From Treponema sp. (lineage in GTDB: Bacteria > Spirochaetota > Spirochaetia > Treponematales > Breznakiellaceae): a DNA stretch of 7,161 nucleotides. The notes below the pieces were generated by a model, which was not told the DNA's origin, ran no database searches, and saw only the letters and a program-made list of their open reading frames with translations. This document shows, one piece after another, positions 6,601 to 7,161 of the stretch. Made by a program: the position numbers and the translations under genes. Position 1 is the stretch's first letter, and the number at the start of each line of letters is the position of its first letter. The stretch spans positions 1 to 7,161 of the forward strand of contig JAISPY010000144.1 in the NCBI GenBank assembly GCA_031274565.1. The letters are read 5' to 3'.

Positions 6601-7150
6601 TGATAAAGAAAGCCCCGCCATATCAAAGCTCTCAGGCAAGGCGCAACTGCTCCTCACCCGCTTAGAAGCAATCCTGGCCAACCGGGAAAAAGTGCTCATC
6701 TTTAGCCAGTATGTAGAGACCTTAACCTGTCTTGAAAGCATCATTCGCAATGAATTGGGGGAAATGACCCTGATCTACCACGGAGGTATGCCGCAGAAAA
6801 AGCGAAGCCAGGTAATCGACCGGTTCCAGACCGATTCGAGCGTCAAGATTCTTCTGGTAAGCCTCAAAGCCGGAGGCTTGGGTCTCAACCTTACCGCCGC
6901 AAGCCGGGTGATCCATTACGATTTATGGTACAACCCCGCTGTGGAGAACCAGGCCACGGACCGGGTTTTCCGCATCGGTCAAACCCGAAACGTCTTTGTC
7001 CATCGATTCATTACCAAAGGCAGTTTCGAAGAGAAGATCGACGCCATGCTCACCAGCAAACAGGAACTGGCGGACCTGACCGTCTCCTCCGGAGAATCCT
7101 GGCTCACCCGCATGAGCCACGAGGAACTCAAATCCCTCTTTGATAGATGA
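3659..7150 (+). CDS. SNF2-family helicase-like ATPase with N-terminal SWIM zinc finger
   Basis: 1163 residues from the ATG at 3659. Residues 1-165 match the bacterial SWIM zinc-finger protein type (WGKWFIEVL, RGRSYANTGKV), with the zinc ligands in C-x-C-x6-C-x-H form: Cys123, Cys125, Cys132, His134. A long middle part (about 200-690) is poorly conserved; its later section probably matches the bacterial SNF2-associated domain. The motor follows: Q-motif region LRHYQERGFNW (702-712), Walker A DDMGLGKT (727-734), DEAH box (821-824), LSGTPVENR (848-856), then the second RecA lobe with VLIFSQYVE (1012-1020), LKAGGLGLNLTAAS (1069-1082) and the arginine-finger motif QATDRVFRIGQTR (1098-1110). It is an ATP-driven nucleic-acid translocase; its target is unknown. 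All motor motifs look intact. The frame is open further upstream, but that stretch lies inside the PHP gene. ATG follows the previous stop by 4 bases with only a weak ribosome site, suggesting translational coupling. The stop is 11 bases from the window edge. Confidence 0.9.
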   Translation: MARQNYGITPWGKWFIEVLDSYQMGARLDRGRSYANTGKVLSLHITDGKAVAKVEGNYRPFYRVEISFPALPEKERVLALMQEDPSVLALLAAGKLSEELLIKLKKEGIHLIPKRWSEMKRSCTCPDYGDPCKHMAALYYIIAREIDADPRILFRLRGIEVQTLAERFGASLARELPPPFTITPDSGPRNPPAEAPEFPDIPHCAELILSLLPPAPSFSERDFTVVLAEFYHHAARFEYWQDAEAASTEEEHTFSRSRWTISAADPRPGAELILVQETVSGEEHHHTLYEAFHRFRSFSGEDGTASYTFLLHLFKFLHLLCAAGAFIPAVLMETALPGTKTKKSGAFLRIIWKPFDSLPLINEVLNRLADYEDRMLSLEPKKRTKAKEKTFASGRSVVNLLASAFLGEWVRQHYFSRQGTYQKGSREYRELLAIFFQGAGYDVASPALRSIPLAIDRWLSVLYIDFSLWKYRLNLKAGSAKDADTGDFKLSMEVLLAGPQGLEKIPLKDAAKKTGTIEVLKAPTALSHYLPELGSLTTKAAVRLTEERLLEFLDHASLLLSRLGIEVVFPKNLHRELKPRLVLKTSAKQAGALVHYLGLSDLLDWQWQVAIGDVVLTLEEFKALVKQKKALVKFKDAFVRLDPNELARLLKKANTAPAPQVNDFLKAYFTGDSLLSFDAEQIITQLLTERTFPVPPGLNAQLRHYQERGFNWVCSLLVAGFGCILADDMGLGKTIQAITVLLYLKAEGLLRDRSLIIAPAALLENWERELGRFAPSLAVSRYHGTRRVLDDGHEVFLTTYQTVVRDAERLQDHPFSLLIVDEAHLMKNADTRGAKTVKRLRSQYRLALSGTPVENRLEDMRSLFDFILPGYLGTPAEFRDAYRFPIEVMRQKETAEALKKITAPFLLRRLKTDRTIIADLPEKITSNEYAVLEKEQAALYESIVTETLQKSADMEEPGVRSTLVLSLLTALKQVCDHPLVYDKESPAISKLSGKAQLLLTRLEAILANREKVLIFSQYVETLTCLESIIRNELGEMTLIYHGGMPQKKRSQVIDRFQTDSSVKILLVSLKAGGLGLNLTAASRVIHYDLWYNPAVENQATDRVFRIGQTRNVFVHRFITKGSFEEKIDAMLTSKQELADLTVSSGESWLTRMSHEELKSLFDR

Positions 7151-7161
7151 GGCAGTTCCAA

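Noticed and set aside
3659..7150. SNF2 gene as part of an anti-phage defence island
   Set aside because: Some defence systems use SNF2-like motors, but no methyltransferase, nuclease, phospholipase-D-like or other defence partner is in the window, and SWIM-SNF2 proteins are widespread outside defence loci.

Overview
The window looks like a moderately GC-rich spirochaete chromosome, most plausibly a Treponema-type organism. This is inferred from the protein families: a BspA-like leucine-rich-repeat protein, and an exported protein that joins TolB/CsgG-like modules to a formylglycine-generating-enzyme (FGE/SUMF1) fold, an architecture common in treponemes. No rRNA or other taxonomic marker is present, so the assignment is tentative.

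Layout: (1) 1-569 is the C-terminal end of a BspA-like LRR protein that begins outside the window. (2) 570-1013 is a 444-base intergenic region. Its GC-rich left part is full of inverted repeats and contains a possible terminator with a T6 run. Its right part holds a candidate sigma-70-type promoter, a very A-rich leader and a good Shine-Dalgarno. (3) 1014-7150 carries three tightly packed plus-strand genes: an exported TolB-like/FGE-fold protein, a HisJ-type PHP phosphoesterase, and a large SNF2-family ATPase with an N-terminal SWIM zinc finger. Gaps are 13 and 4 bases, so the three are probably one transcript.

The members of the putative operon do not form an obvious pathway. The first protein is predicted to leave the cytoplasm, and its FGE fold lacks the catalytic cysteines, so a binding or envelope role is likelier than sulfatase maturation. 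The second resembles histidinol-phosphatase but has no histidine genes beside it. The third is a Swi2/Snf2 nucleic-acid translocase; its SWIM domain and motor, separate neighbouring proteins in several other bacteria, are fused here. The points most worth a second look are the structured intergenic region, the cysteine-free FGE fold (a fold used as a diversity-generating-retroelement target in Treponema denticola), and the SWIM-SNF2 fusion. I found no convincing wholly new system.
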